Assembly: GCF_024166365.1 (NCBI RefSeq)
Contig: NC_064834.1
Span: forward strand, 54,354,001-54,418,000
DNA from: Elephas maximus indicus
Lineage: Eukaryota; Chordata; Mammalia; Proboscidea; Elephantidae
Direction of reading: 5' to 3'
Length of the DNA stretch: 64,000 bases
Each line of letters begins with the position of its first letter. Within the stretch, counting starts at the first letter, position 1. The position numbers were made by a program, and so were the translations under genes. Below, piece by piece: positions 23,586 to 33,973 of the stretch. The notes under the pieces were generated by a model. The model saw nothing but the letters and a program-made list of their open reading frames with translations, was not told where the DNA came from and searched no databases.

Positions 23586-24121
23586 AAAAGATAAGCAATA
23601 ACTTTTGTGAAGGGTAAGATGGTACACAATACTGGGGAAGCCAGCACAACTTCTACAAGGCAAGGCCATGGTAGCTCCATAGACACATCCAAACTCCCTG
23701 CGGGACTGAATTGCGGGGCTGAGGGCTTTGAGGACCATGGTCTCAGGGAACATCTAGCTCAACTGGCATAACAGAGTTTATAAAGAATATGTTCTACCTT
23801 CTACTTTGGTGAATAGTGTCTGGGGTCTTCAAAGCCTGTGAGTGGCCATCTAGGATCCTCCACTGGTCTCACCCCTTCTGGAGCAAGGAAGAATGAAGAA
23901 AACTAAAGACACAAGGGAAAGATTAGTTCAAAGGACTAATGGACCACATCTATCATGGCCTCTACCAGACTGAGTCCTGTACAACTGGATGGTACCCGGC
24001 TACCACCACCGACTGCTCTGACAGCGATCACAATAGAGGGTCCCAGATAGAGCTGGAGAAAAATGTAGAACAAAATTCTAACTCAAAAAGAAAGACCAGA
24101 CTTGCTGGCCTGACAGAGACT

Positions 24122-24632
24122 TGAGAATTTTTGCGTCTATGTTCATAATGGATATTGGTCTGTAATTTTCTTTTTTTGTGGTGTCTTTACCTGGTTTTGG
24201 CATCAGGGTTATGCTGGCTTCATAGAATGAGATTGAGAGTATTCCATCCTTTTCTATGCTCTGAAATACCTTTAGTACCAGTGGTGTTAACTCTTCTCTG
24301 AACATTTGGTAGAATTCTCCAGTGAAACCATCAGGGCCGGGGCTTTTTTGGGGGGGAAGTTTTTCTAATTACCTTTTCAATCACTTCTTTTGTTATAGGT
24401 TTATTTAGTTGTTCTACCTTGGTTTGTCTTAGTTTAGGTGTGTAGTGTGTTTCTAGAGATTTGTCCATTTCCTCTAGGTTTTCAAATTTGTTAGAGTGTA
24501 ATTTTTCAAAGTATTCTGTTATGACTCTTTTAATTTCAGTTGGGTCCGTTGTGATATTGCCCATCTCATTTCTTATTCAGGTTATTTGCTTCCTCTCCTG
24601 TTTTTCTTTTGTCTGTTTGGCCAATGGTCAGT
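24122..24632 (-). mobile_element. Inverted L1 ORF2 fragment inside an L1 3' UTR
   Basis: On the minus strand a 77-codon frame (24564-24331) encodes MGNITTDPTEIKRVITEYFE, KLRQTKVEQLNKPI and so on, part of the ORF2 linker before the RT core. The plus-strand 3' UTR stops at 24121 and resumes at 24633, with about 15 bases missing. It is a near copy, in inverse orientation, of 25984-26461 in the outer L1. No poly(A) is present. Confidence 0.85.
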
Positions 24633-24930
24633 ATGGCCCCTGGACACCCTTTCAGCTCAGTAATAAGGCCACTCCTGAGGTTCATCCTTCAGCCAATGAT
24701 TGAACAGGCCCATGAAACAAAACAAGACTAAGGGGGCTCACCGGCCCTGGGGTAGGGACTGGAAGACAGGAGGGAACAGGAAAGCTGGTAATAGGGAACC
24801 CAGGGTTGAGAAGGGAGAGTGTTCTCATTGTGGGGTTGTTAACCAATGTCATACAACAATGTGTGTACTAATTGTTTGATAAGAAACTAGTTTATTCTGT
24901 AAGCCATCTAAAGTTCAATTAAAACAACAA

Positions 24931-27589
24931 GAGACAGAGAGTGGCAGAATGGATTTTAAAAAAACATGATTCTTCCATACACTGCCTACAAGAGACACAC
25001 TTTAGACATAAAGACACAAACTAAAACTCAAAGGATGGAAAAGAATATATCAAGCAAAAAACAATCGAAAAAGAACAGTAGTGGCAATATTAATCTGTTA
25101 CAAAATAGACTTTAAGGTAAAGTCCACCACAAACGATAAGGAAGGACAGTATATAATGATTAAATGGTCAATACACCAGGACAAAATAACCATAATAAAT
25201 GTTTATGCACCCAATAACAGGGCTCCAAAATACATAAAACAAACTCTGAAGCATTGAAAAGAGAAATAGACACTCCACAATAATAGCAGGAGACTTCAAC
25301 ACACCACTTTTGGTGAAAGACAGAACATTCAGAAAGAAGCTCAATAAAGTCATGGAATATCTAAATATCACAATCAACAAACATGACCTCATAGATATAT
25401 AAAGAACTTTCCACCCGACAATAGCCAAGTAACTTTCCTTCCTAACGCACGTGGAACATTCTCCAGAATAGACCACGTATTAGGCCACAAAGCAGGCCTT
25501 GACAGAATCCAAAGCATAGAAATATCATAAAGCATCTTTTCGGACCATAAAGCCATAAACGTAGCAATCAATAACAGAAAAAGCAAGGAAAAAAAAATCA
25601 AACACATGGAAACCGAACAATACCTTGCTCAAAAACTACTAAATTATAGAAGAAATTAAGGACAGAATAAAAAAATTCACAGAATCAAATGAGAATGAAA
25701 ACACATCCTACCAGAACCTTTGGGACACAGCAAAAGCAGTGCTGAGAGGTCACTTTATAGCGATAAATGCACACATCCAAAAAGAAGAAACGGCCAAAAT
25801 CAAAATATTAACCTTACAACTTGAACAAATAGAAGAAGAGCAAAAAAGAAGCCCTCAGTCACCAGAAGAAAGCAAGTAATAAAAACTAGAGCAGAAATAT
25901 ATGAAATAGAGACTAGAAGAACAACCAAAAGATTTAACAAGACCAAAAGCTAGTACTTTGAAAAGATCAACAAAATTGATAAACCATTGGCCAAACTGAC
26001 AAAGAAAAACAGGAGAGGAAGCAAATAACTGGAATAAGAAATGAGATGGGCAATATCACAACGGACCCAACTGAAATTAAAAGAATCATAACAGAATACT
26101 ATAAAAAATTACACTCTAACAAATTTGAAAACCTAAAGGAAATGGACAAATCTCTAGAAACACACTACCTACCTAAACTAAGACAAACCAAGGTAGAACA
26201 ACTAAATAAACCTATAACAAAAGAAGTGATTGAAAAGGTAATTAGAAAAACTTCCCCCCCCCAAAAAGCCCCGGCCCTGATGGTTTCACTGGAGAATTCT
26301 ACCAAATGTTCAGAGAAGAGTTAACACCACTGGTACTAAAGGTATTTCAGAGCATAGAAAAGGATGGAATACTCTCAATCTCATTCTATGAAGCCAGCAT
26401 AACCCTGATGCCAAAACCAGGTAAAGACACCACAAAAAAGAAATAGATGCAAAAATTCTCAACAAAATTGTACCCAACAGAATTAGCAACATATCAAAAA
26501 AAAAAAAAATTCACCATGACCAAGTGGGAATCATACCAGGTATGCAGGGATGGTTCAACATTAGAAAAAACAATCAATGTAATCCATCACACAAATAAAA
26601 CAAAAGACAAGAAACACATAATCTTATCAACTGATGCAGAAAAGGCATTCATGATAAAAACTCTCAGCAAAATAGGAATAGAATGGAAATTCTTCAACGT
26701 GATAAAGGGCATTAAACAAAGCCAACAGCCAACATCATCCTAAATGGAGAGAGTCTGAAAAACATTCCCCTTGAGAACAGAAACCAGACAAGAATGTCTT
26801 TTATTACCACTCTTATTCAACATTGTGCTGGAGGTCCTAGCCAGAATAATTAGGATAGAAAAAGAAATAAAAGGTATCCAAATTGGTAAGGAAGAAATAA
26901 AAGTATCTCTATTTGCAGATGACATGATCTTAAACACAGAAAACCCCAAAGAACCCACACGAAAACTACAGGAACTAATAGAATATTTCAGCAAAGTATC
27001 AGGATACGAGATAAACATACAAAAATCAGTTGGATTCCTCTACACCAACAAAGAGAACTTTGAAAAGGAAATCACCAAATCAATACAATTTACAGTAACC
27101 CCCAAGAAAATAAAATACTTAGGAATAAATCTAAGCAGAGACATAAAAGACCTATATAAAAGACGTAAAAGACCTATAAAGACACTACTGAAAGAAACCA
27201 AGAGAGACCTACATAAGTGGAAAACATAGCTTGCTCATGGATAGGAAGACTAAACATTGTGAAAATGTCAATTCTACCCAAAGTGATCTACAGATACAAT
27301 GCAATCTTGATCCAAATTCCAATAACATTTTTTAATGAGATGGAGAAACAAATCACCAACTTCATATGGAAAGGGAAGGGGCCCTGGATAAGTAAAGCAT
27401 TACTGAAGAAGAACAAAGTGGGAGGTCTCACACTACTTGATTTTAGAACCCATTATACTGCCACAGTAGTCAAAACAGCCTGGTACTGGTACAACAACAG
27501 AGAGATAGACGAATGGAATAGAATTGACATTCCAGACGTAAATTTATCCACATATAAGCAGATGATATCTGACAAAGGCCCAAAGCCCA
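24931..27589 (+). mobile_element. Outer L1 continued: ORF2 endonuclease and reverse transcriptase (decayed)
   Basis: It resumes at the target duplication with the endonuclease region ('cactgcctacaagagacaca'). RT pieces follow: 26046-26324, 26447-26743, 26771-27229 with the catalytic [14 protein letters not shown] block, and 27217-27600 with [23 protein letters not shown] sequence across a frameshift. Several frameshifts and a deletion near 26440 make it inactive. It ends where the retroviral LTR begins. Confidence 0.9.
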
Positions 27590-28151
27590 TGGTTACCTGA
27601 TTAGAGTCCGTGCCCTGGAGCAGTCAAGCCAATAAAATGTACTCCAGGTCAGAAAGAGTGAGAAAGCTTATTCAGGAGATGCATACATCACCGGGGACCA
27701 GCAGCAACACAGGCTGTCTCTATGGAGTCCCGAAAAGCAATTTGACATTAGAGCTTATAGAATTTTACAACAGAAATATCTTTGTAGTTAATTGGCCAGA
27801 GATACGCTCAAGAGGGTTCATTCATCACAGGATAGTGACAAAAGATACCTGCCAGACATCGCTTTATTAGGCTAAAGATATACATATCCTCACGGGTTGT
27901 GGGTTTTTTATACCTGGGCTCCAACTTTCCTATGGGGGTTGCATGCCACAGGTGGTCGGACATGAGGAAAAGTTATTTGCCTCCGTTTAAAACAAAGAAG
28001 GAACTCATTAACATTTGGTCAAAACAAAGTCATTAACAGAGGTATGTGAAGGAGGGGGTAAGGAGAGGAAGGAGAAAAGCTTACAGGTTTGTCATGTCAA
28101 GCTCTCAGTTTTGAAATAAGAAAAACATTCTGGGGAGTATTCGGAGTCACA
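27590..28151 (-). repeat. 3' LTR of the endogenous retrovirus
   Basis: On the minus strand it starts TGTGACTCCGAATACTCC next to the polypurine tract and ends near 'aatcaggtaacc'. A minus-strand AATAAA is at about 27862-27867. It has an extra stretch near 27888-27912 relative to the other LTR. Confidence 0.9.
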
Positions 28152-28164
28152 TATTCCCCCCTTT
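28152..28164 (-). other. Polypurine tract of the endogenous retrovirus
   Basis: AAAGGGGGGAATA on the minus strand immediately precedes the TG of the 3' LTR, where plus-strand DNA synthesis primes in retroviruses. Confidence 0.88.
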
Positions 28165-28227
28165 GAAACTTGGATGAGTTTATCTACCTATACCAAGTTT
28201 CACCCTATTCTTTTAGATCAGAAAATT

Positions 28228-29246
28228 TCAGGCAAAAGAATCAGGCCCTCTTGAGAGGGGTTTGAGCCATCCATGGGGCAGTTTGAATGCCATCCCACAT
28301 ATAGGCATAAATTGGTGACAGCAACAGGTTAACAGATCTATAATAACCAATCCAATTCCACTAATGAATAAGGTTTCTAGCCAGGTAAAATCTGGCAGCC
28401 ATGAGGTCAGCCAGGAAAAATCAAATCCTTCATCAATCTTTACTTTTTTGAAGCTCATCTTTTACATATTTCACCTTTTTTTTTTTCAATAAGTTCAGAA
28501 TTCTCAGTAAGGTTAAAACAACACATTCCTTTGAACTCCTGACACCCATGGTTGTGTTGTAGAAGCAAGTAGTCTATAGCGGCCCTATTTTCTAAAACAG
28601 CTTCCCTGACTTGTCCTAGTTCCTGGCTAGTGGCAGCTATAGCCTGTGATGTGGCATTCAGTGATTTCGTGGTGAGGCAAGCTAGACGTTCTCTTTCTTG
28701 ATAATAAGCCCCACTCACTAAACCTGGGACATCAGCCAGGATTGTAGCAAGGGAGATATATTCAGCTACACTTAAAAAGTATAGATCATCATTACAAGTT
28801 GCGTCTATTACAAGCTCTCTAGTGCCTCTACTATAGAGGAATCTCTTTTCAGGCAAGGTCAGAGTTAAACGTCCCACTGAACATGGTCCGTTTGTAGCAT
28901 TAGAAGGGATATAAGAATAAACAGTTGTTCCGCATAATTGGAACCAACCTGAAGGGAGCTGGGTATGATTAATTGCATATGTCACTCTATTAATGGAACC
29001 ACAATTCATGTAGTTATTTTTTTCTAAATTGACACAGTTTGTCTGACATTCTGAGAACGTCACACAATTTGAGGCATTAGTTACTAGGGAAATCTGAAGA
29101 GTATACATGCCCCTGTCTTTGAATCTGGTAACAGGCCCCCACCTGTAAATGTCAGAATATTGTAGCTCTTTCTTTGCGTGTTTAAAAATGGTGAAATTTC
29201 TCAACACCTCTAAGGTATTGGACTTGAGGGCTGAGTTAGCATGCAA
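28228..29246 (-). pseudogene. Retroviral env remnant (surface C-terminal part and transmembrane subunit)
   Basis: An open frame of 263 codons (29246-28455) covers part of the surface region and the transmembrane ectodomain. It shows potential N-glycosylation sites, a hydrophobic fusion-peptide-like stretch, a heptad region and a CX6CC motif (C-QEFKGM-CC) after an immunosuppressive-domain-like segment. The frame is lost at an A-homopolymer (plus-strand T run near 28479-28491). A second frame (28458-28228) holds the membrane-spanning segment (LFISGIGLVIIDLL) and cytoplasmic tail. No signal peptide or intact N-terminal half is present, and a recognisable basic cleavage site is not evident. In retroviruses the product mediates fusion; here it is a broken fossil. 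Confidence 0.85.
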
Positions 29247-29386
29247 CCCCCCATCTAAACAAGAATCAGTAATATTTAACCCTTCTCTAGGAATATAGAC
29301 CCAAGAATTTTCATTTTTTTAACAAGAGGTCGGCAGGGTCGTTTATCTCAGGGACCAAGATTCCCCGGGCACAAGTATTTCTGGCC

Positions 29387-29665
29387 CCTAAAAAAAAAAA
29401 AAAAAAAAAACTCCCATCCAAGTTAGCATTAAAAACATTTTTACTTTTTAACCCTAGAGAGTCTTAACTTCAGGCCATCGATGGGTTGGGCGCTCCATTC
29501 CTTCTTGTCACTGTAGACCGGGTAGGGCTTGATGCGGGAATAATGGATCCACGGTTTGACTCCTGTGAGCTTCACAGCTGTGTGGTTGCTGAGTAGTATG
29601 GTGAAGGGTCCAGTTCACTTAGGCTGTGACGGGAGGTCCTTCTGAAACAGGCTGCTCAGCCCTAT
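29387..29665 (-). other. Degraded env/pol junction region of the provirus
   Basis: An A run of about 21 bases at 29390-29410 interrupts it. The rest ('gcttcacagctgtgtggttg', 'ggtgaagggtccagttcact') translates on the minus strand into scraps like the integrase C-terminal region, without a usable frame. Confidence 0.5.
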
Positions 29666-30030
29666 TGAAAACCCCAGTCAACACCCCTTCCCCGCTCTCT
29701 TTGTCTTGCTAACCACAAGCTTGTTTTGAGCAGGAAGTCGCAGCAGGTAGTGGCTCGTCCACTGACTAGCCCTAGTTACACCTTGAAGCATGCACAGATT
29801 GAAATCACATCCTTCAACTGATACCCCTACCCCCAAATATAGGCATGGGAGGGCTAAAGGCAGAAAATTCTGGGTACCAAACCCAACCCCCTGACGCCAT
29901 TGCAAACAAAAAGCTCCCAGCCCCCTTAGTCAGCGAGCACGTGGCCTTAAGGTCACTAGACCCCATGCGCTTCTTGTATGAGCAGACAATAAACTTGCCG
30001 CTTTTTGTTTCCATTGCAATCAGTGTCTGT
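29666..30030 (+). mobile_element. Possible solo LTR inserted in the provirus
   Basis: TGAAAACCCCAGTCAACACC opens a 365-bp block unlike retroviral coding sequence, with AATAAA at about 29988 followed by 'cttgccgctttttgtttcca', a U5-like layout. CCTAT at 29661-29665 and 30031-30035 could be a 5-bp target duplication. The right end lacks the canonical CA, so the border is uncertain. Confidence 0.5.
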
Positions 30031-30339
30031 CCTATTTCAGTCAGCTAATAAGACAGGACAAGAACCCGAGTGGCGTTTGGTTACACTTCCACTTTCAGAG
30101 GAGCACCTGGTCACCAGGCTGGAAAGAGTGCGCAGCTGTTTCCAGAGGGAACTCCTGCCTAATCCACACGGCCTGATGTGACTGGGAAAAAGAACTTCGG
30201 TTAGAGAAAGCAAATATTTAGACACGATTACATGAGGGGGCTGGGTAGAGGATTGTGGGGAGAGTTGGTTGAGACAATATGGTCTCCCACAAAGTATCTC
30301 AGAGGGACTTATTTTAAGTTTTCACTGGGGTGCAATCCA

Positions 30340-30720
30340 AACTCAGAGGAGGGCCAGGGGCAACACATCTGTCCAGGGCAGCCTGGTTTCTTGACACAGT
30401 TTACTAAGAAGATGTTTTATGGTCTGATTTATCCTTTCAACCTTTCTGCTGGATTGGGGTCTCCGTGCTGTGTGGAGTTTCTACTTTATTCCTAAAGCAG
30501 CTGAAGTTTGTCGCACCACATCAGATATAAAATGAGTGCCATTGTCACTATTGAGACCTCTTGGAAGTCCAAAGCGGGGTATGATTTCTTTCAGAGGGGC
30601 TTTGGGTACTTTTCTAGCCATCTCAGTCTGACGGGGAAAAGCTACCCATCCTGAAAAAGAACCTACACACACCAGTAAATATTTCATTCACTGTTTAGTT
30701 TTGAACACTTCACAAATAAA
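30340..30720 (-). pseudogene. Retroviral pol remnant: integrase
   Basis: A 68-codon open piece (30687-30481) carries integrase-core features: YLLVCVGSFSGWVAFP, and GLNSDNGTHF with the second catalytic Asp of the DD35E triad. Further on the minus strand a frameshifted stretch (30480-30340) matches the region around the third acidic residue, with stops. The integrase is inactive. Confidence 0.85.
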
Positions 30721-31421
30721 GCTGTGTTTGATGTACTGATAGCCTACAGGAGGTGAGCCACAGATGTCCTTTTTGTTCCAATACTGCAGTCACTGCATGA
30801 AGGACAAACAGGAGAGTGTCATGTCCCAAGGAAATTAACTCAACCACCTTTGATAATGTTAGTGGTGGCAACTGCTCAGAGGCAGACTGGCCAGCCTTTT
30901 GAGACAGTGTCCAGATTTTTAGAGAAATAGGTGACAGGGTGTCTCCAAGGTCCCAACAACTAGATTAATATACCAACAGTTATTTTTTCTTCTATATAAT
31001 TCAAAAGGTGTTTGGTAATCTGGGATCCCCAGGCTGGGGCTTTCGTTAACCCTGACTTTAAATCACAAAAAACTCTTTGACACTCAGGAGTCCATTCGGA
31101 AGGATCTCTCTTTGCCCCGAGTAGCCTGATTGAGGTTAGCTTGTAACTTTCTTAAAGACACTGGGTCCAAAAAGTTTAAGACAGCCACAGTATTTTTAAG
31201 AGTCTTTCTCAGACTTTTTCCCTATCAGGAGGTCCATATATTTCAGGACTATTCTTCAGTTGAAGGGAGGTAATCGCTCTAGATCTCAGGCCAGTGCTGT
31301 TCCAAAATTAGTGCGGAGTTCTTAAACCCTTTAGGTAGCACAGTCTAACAGAGCTTTTTCTGTCTTTTGTCAAGCAAAGATTAGCTGGCTCTCTGAAGTC
31401 AGCGGAATACAAAAGAGTCTT
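30721..31421 (-). pseudogene. Retroviral pol remnant: RNase H and RT C-terminal region (poorly preserved)
   Basis: By position between the integrase and RT blocks this should be RNase H and the connection domain. Short minus-strand scraps such as one from the 31085-31110 segment ('gagtccattcggaaggatct') fit, but no continuous frame survives. Confidence 0.55.
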
Positions 31422-31800
31422 TTAAATCCAAAACAGTAAACTGAATACTGGAAGGTGGAAGGGAGGATAGTAAGGCATATATGGGTTCTGGACTACCAGG
31501 TGTAGGGCCTTTACAACTTTGTTAACAGCCTGCAAATCTTGAACAAAACGGTACTCACCGGTCGATGTCTTCTTCACCGGGAGGACAGGAGTGTTGAATG
31601 GGGATCGCACTCCAGTAACAGTCCTCACAGTAGGTATCCAGTGATCAGTCCCTGCAGCCCCCCCCAAAAAAAATTTTTTTTTTTTTTTTTTTTTGCAGCC
31701 CCAGGTGAGCCTCAATTCGTTTAATCCGAGGAGGCACGAAGTTGAGTAACAGCTCCACAGTCACAGGGAAGACAGTCTGAGCTTGTCCTGGCCAGCCACT
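31422..31800 (-). pseudogene. Retroviral pol remnant: reverse transcriptase fingers region
   Basis: Minus-strand open frames include SPFNTPVLPVKK followed by EYRFVQDLQAVNK, a class I retroviral RT signature, and upstream of it a LLLNFVPPRIKRIEAH stretch in another frame. An A8T20-type homopolymer block at 31668-31694 splits them. The downstream catalytic YxDD region is not recognised. Confidence 0.85.
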
Positions 31801-32215
31801 GGCCCAAACCCATGGGGTCACAGCATCAACCACTCTTTGAACTGTGGGATAGCACTGGTTGGGTGAGTGCTGGGAGCTGTTTCCACATTCCAGGTATTCG
31901 CTGGTGGTACTGTGATAAAAAAAAAAAAAAAAACTTTTTTTTTTTTTGATAGACAGGCCTTTTTTATCAAGAGATTTCAGCATGTACTTTACTTAGGTAA
32001 TCTTGTCACGAAAAGGGGGACCGAGCATTTGGGCATGTATAGAAATTGGCAGGATAGCTTAGTTTCTCTTATTTCACAGTCTACTGGCTGCAAAAAGGAT
32101 TTAGTCACCTCTTTTCCAGTTACAACTTGAGTATTGCTGGTCAAGGCAGTCCCTTTTGGCTTCTGGGTGAGTACTGAGAAGGCTGCTCTGGTATTAACCA
32201 AAAAGTCTACTGGCT
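31801..32215 (-). pseudogene. Retroviral protease remnant
   Basis: The minus-strand 70-codon frame (32201-31989) begins MVNTRAAFSVLTQ, placed and shaped like the retroviral aspartic protease active site, with D-T-G replaced by N-T-R. A second A/T homopolymer block at 31917-31946 lies downstream. The lost Asp alone would abolish activity. Confidence 0.7.
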
Positions 32216-33386
32216 ATCCTCCTCCTGCTCTTTCATAGTTCTTTGAAAGAGCTTCTCCCCCCTTTCAATCTTGCCTGGCCCTTTTCCATTCTTCTTTTTG
32301 GGCCACTCATTTGTTTTCGGTGTCCCTCGTCTTTGCAAAATGCACTTCGGTTTTTCTTTTAGTCAGGGCCTGTCCTTACCTTGATCTCATTGTCTTCCTC
32401 CAGATGCTCCTGGAACAGCGGCCAGTAGATCGGCCTGTTTCTTCATGTCCTGGTCTTTTCTTTTTCTCGACCTCTTTTACCTGATCTCTGTTAGTAAAGA
32501 CCTTAAGTGTGTTCAGATGCCAGGAACGGATTATGGACTCACATTATCTGAAGTGGGCTTTCTGCAGTGGGGACTGGCACTTCCTGGAGTAGGTAAAGCC
32601 CTCCCAGGGGAACTGGGCCGAATTGTACCCCACTGCTAGTGTGGGGTGGGGAGACCATATCTGTCCCACGTCCTTCCTTTCAGCACCTTCCCATTCTCAT
32701 TTTTTGATACCACCCGGGAGGGGACACAAATGGGGTTTTTCTAGGTGGGAGAATAAGAACATCCTCAGGTTCTTCATCTCTTATCTCATCATCATCGTTC
32801 GCCTGCACAAGAGGGGCTAAAACAGAGGCTTTATCCTTTTTCTATGCCATAAAGTCATAAAACATTTTACATACAGCTTTTCATCTCACTTGTTAGTTCC
32901 AGTACAGAACAGATCAAGCTTCATATTAGTACCCAAATCTGTAGAACCATTTACAGACCACACTTGATTACGCAAAATATTAAGACATCTCCTAGTTAGG
33001 GAATCCCATCCTGAATAAGTCCAGTTCTTAGTGGACTCTCAGCCGGAACCTTACCTCCTGGGTACCCAGTAGCAACGGGGAACCTCACTGGTCTCTCGTC
33101 CAACCTTACGGGACCTAGTCACCCGTTCTTGGAGGGAGTCTATGAGAACCAACGTCCCTGTGGCTTTTACAGAGGATTTACCACCTGTTACCTACCTTGG
33201 CCAACAGAAACTTTCTCCCTCTGTCTGGAGCTTGCTGCCATAGAGTCCTCCCCCGTCGCCAGACCTCTGGGCCACCACAGGTTGAGAAACCTCCCCAATT
33301 TAAGGAGGGGTGCACCTTCTCTCTTCCCAGGTCCATCCCAGGGGCTCAGTCCTTAGGGAGACAGAACCAGGGCCTGAATAATTTGA
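32216..33386 (-). pseudogene. Retroviral gag and leader region (decayed)
   Basis: By position between primer site and protease this is leader plus gag. The minus strand near 32220-32480 encodes basic, K/R-rich scraps like nucleocapsid or a linker, and proline-rich scraps occur near 33200-33330. No long frame remains and no zinc knuckle was identified. Confidence 0.6.
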
Positions 33387-33404
33387 GCCCCACGTTGGGC
33401 ACCA
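33387..33404 (-). other. Primer-binding site, tRNA-Lys(1,2) type
   Basis: TGGTGCCCAACGTGGGGC on the minus strand, 6 nt after the 5' LTR, is complementary to the 3' end of tRNA-Lys(1,2) with one mismatch (T for C in the fourth base), which is a CpG-decay position. Confidence 0.8.
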
Positions 33405-33410
33405 AAAATT

Positions 33411-33973
33411 TGTTACCTGATTAGGGTCCGTGCCCTGGAGTAGGCAGGCAAATAAAACATACTCCAAGTCAGAAAGAGTGAGAAAGCTTATTCAGGAGAT
33501 GCATACATCACCAGGGACCAGCAGCAACACAGGCTGTCTCTATGGAGTCCCAAAGAGCAATCTGACATTAGAGCTTATATAGAATTTTACAACAGAAATA
33601 TCTTTGTAGTTAATTGGCCAGAGATACGCTCAAGAGGGTTCATTCATCACAGGATAGTGACAAAAGATACCTGCCAGACATCGCTTTATTAGGCTAAAGA
33701 TATACATATCTGATACCTGGGCTCCAACTTTCTTATGGGGGTTGTATGCCACAGGTGGTCGGACATGAGGAAAGGTTATTTGCCTCAGTTTAAAACAAAG
33801 AAGGAACTCATTAACATCTGGTCAAAACAAAGTCATTAACAGAGGTATGTGAAGGAGGGGACAAGCAGAGGAAGGAGAAAAACTTACAGGTTCATCATGG
33901 CATTAATAATGTCAAGCTCTCAGTTGCCTGTTTTGAAATAAGAAAAACATGCTGGGGAGTATTTGGGGTCACA
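33411..33973 (-). repeat. 5' LTR of the endogenous retrovirus
   Basis: On the minus strand it starts TGTGACCCCAAATACTCC and ends 'cctaatcaggtaaca'. A minus-strand AATAAA is at 33685-33690. It is colinear with the 27590-28151 LTR except for indels near 33712 and 33895-33930. Confidence 0.92.

Larger units (their letters stand above)
18694..24930 (+). mobile_element. Nested L1 (6.2 kb including its own insertions)
   Basis: It is flanked by a 14-bp near-perfect target duplication (18680-18693 and 24931-24944). Order: 5' UTR 18694-20467, decayed ORF1 about 20468-22020, then 3' UTR from about 22020. ORF2 is missing, so this is an internally deleted copy. The 3' UTR is split by a two-tailed L1 insert (22186-23585) and an inverted ORF2 piece (24122-24632). 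It ends in 'aagttcaattaaaacaac'. Confidence 0.85.
27590..33973 (-). mobile_element. Endogenous retrovirus provirus (6.4 kb, decayed)
   Basis: Two LTRs of about 562 bp (5' LTR 33973-33411, 3' LTR 28151-27590 on the minus strand), a primer-binding site, a polypurine tract and remnants of gag, pro, pol and env in the usual order define a full provirus. It lies inside L1 ORF2, which resumes at 33974 with 'gttaaatgggggaatgacag'. Every gene is broken. LTRs differ by substitutions and several indels, so the insertion is old. Pro/pol resemble class I (gamma-like) elements; the primer site is of tRNA-Lys type. Confidence 0.93.

Noticed and set aside
26046-27600. An active L1 in the outer copy
   Set aside because: ORF1 and ORF2 contain stops and frameshifts, and the element is cut by three large insertions.
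27217-27600. Frame ending in the retroviral LTR as a possible L1-retrovirus fusion protein
   Set aside because: The last few codons merely read into the LTR up to a chance stop; there is no promoter or start context.
28228-29246. A co-opted, functional envelope gene
   Set aside because: No start region or signal peptide, a frameshift before the membrane anchor, and broken flanking genes. It is listed as a pseudogene.
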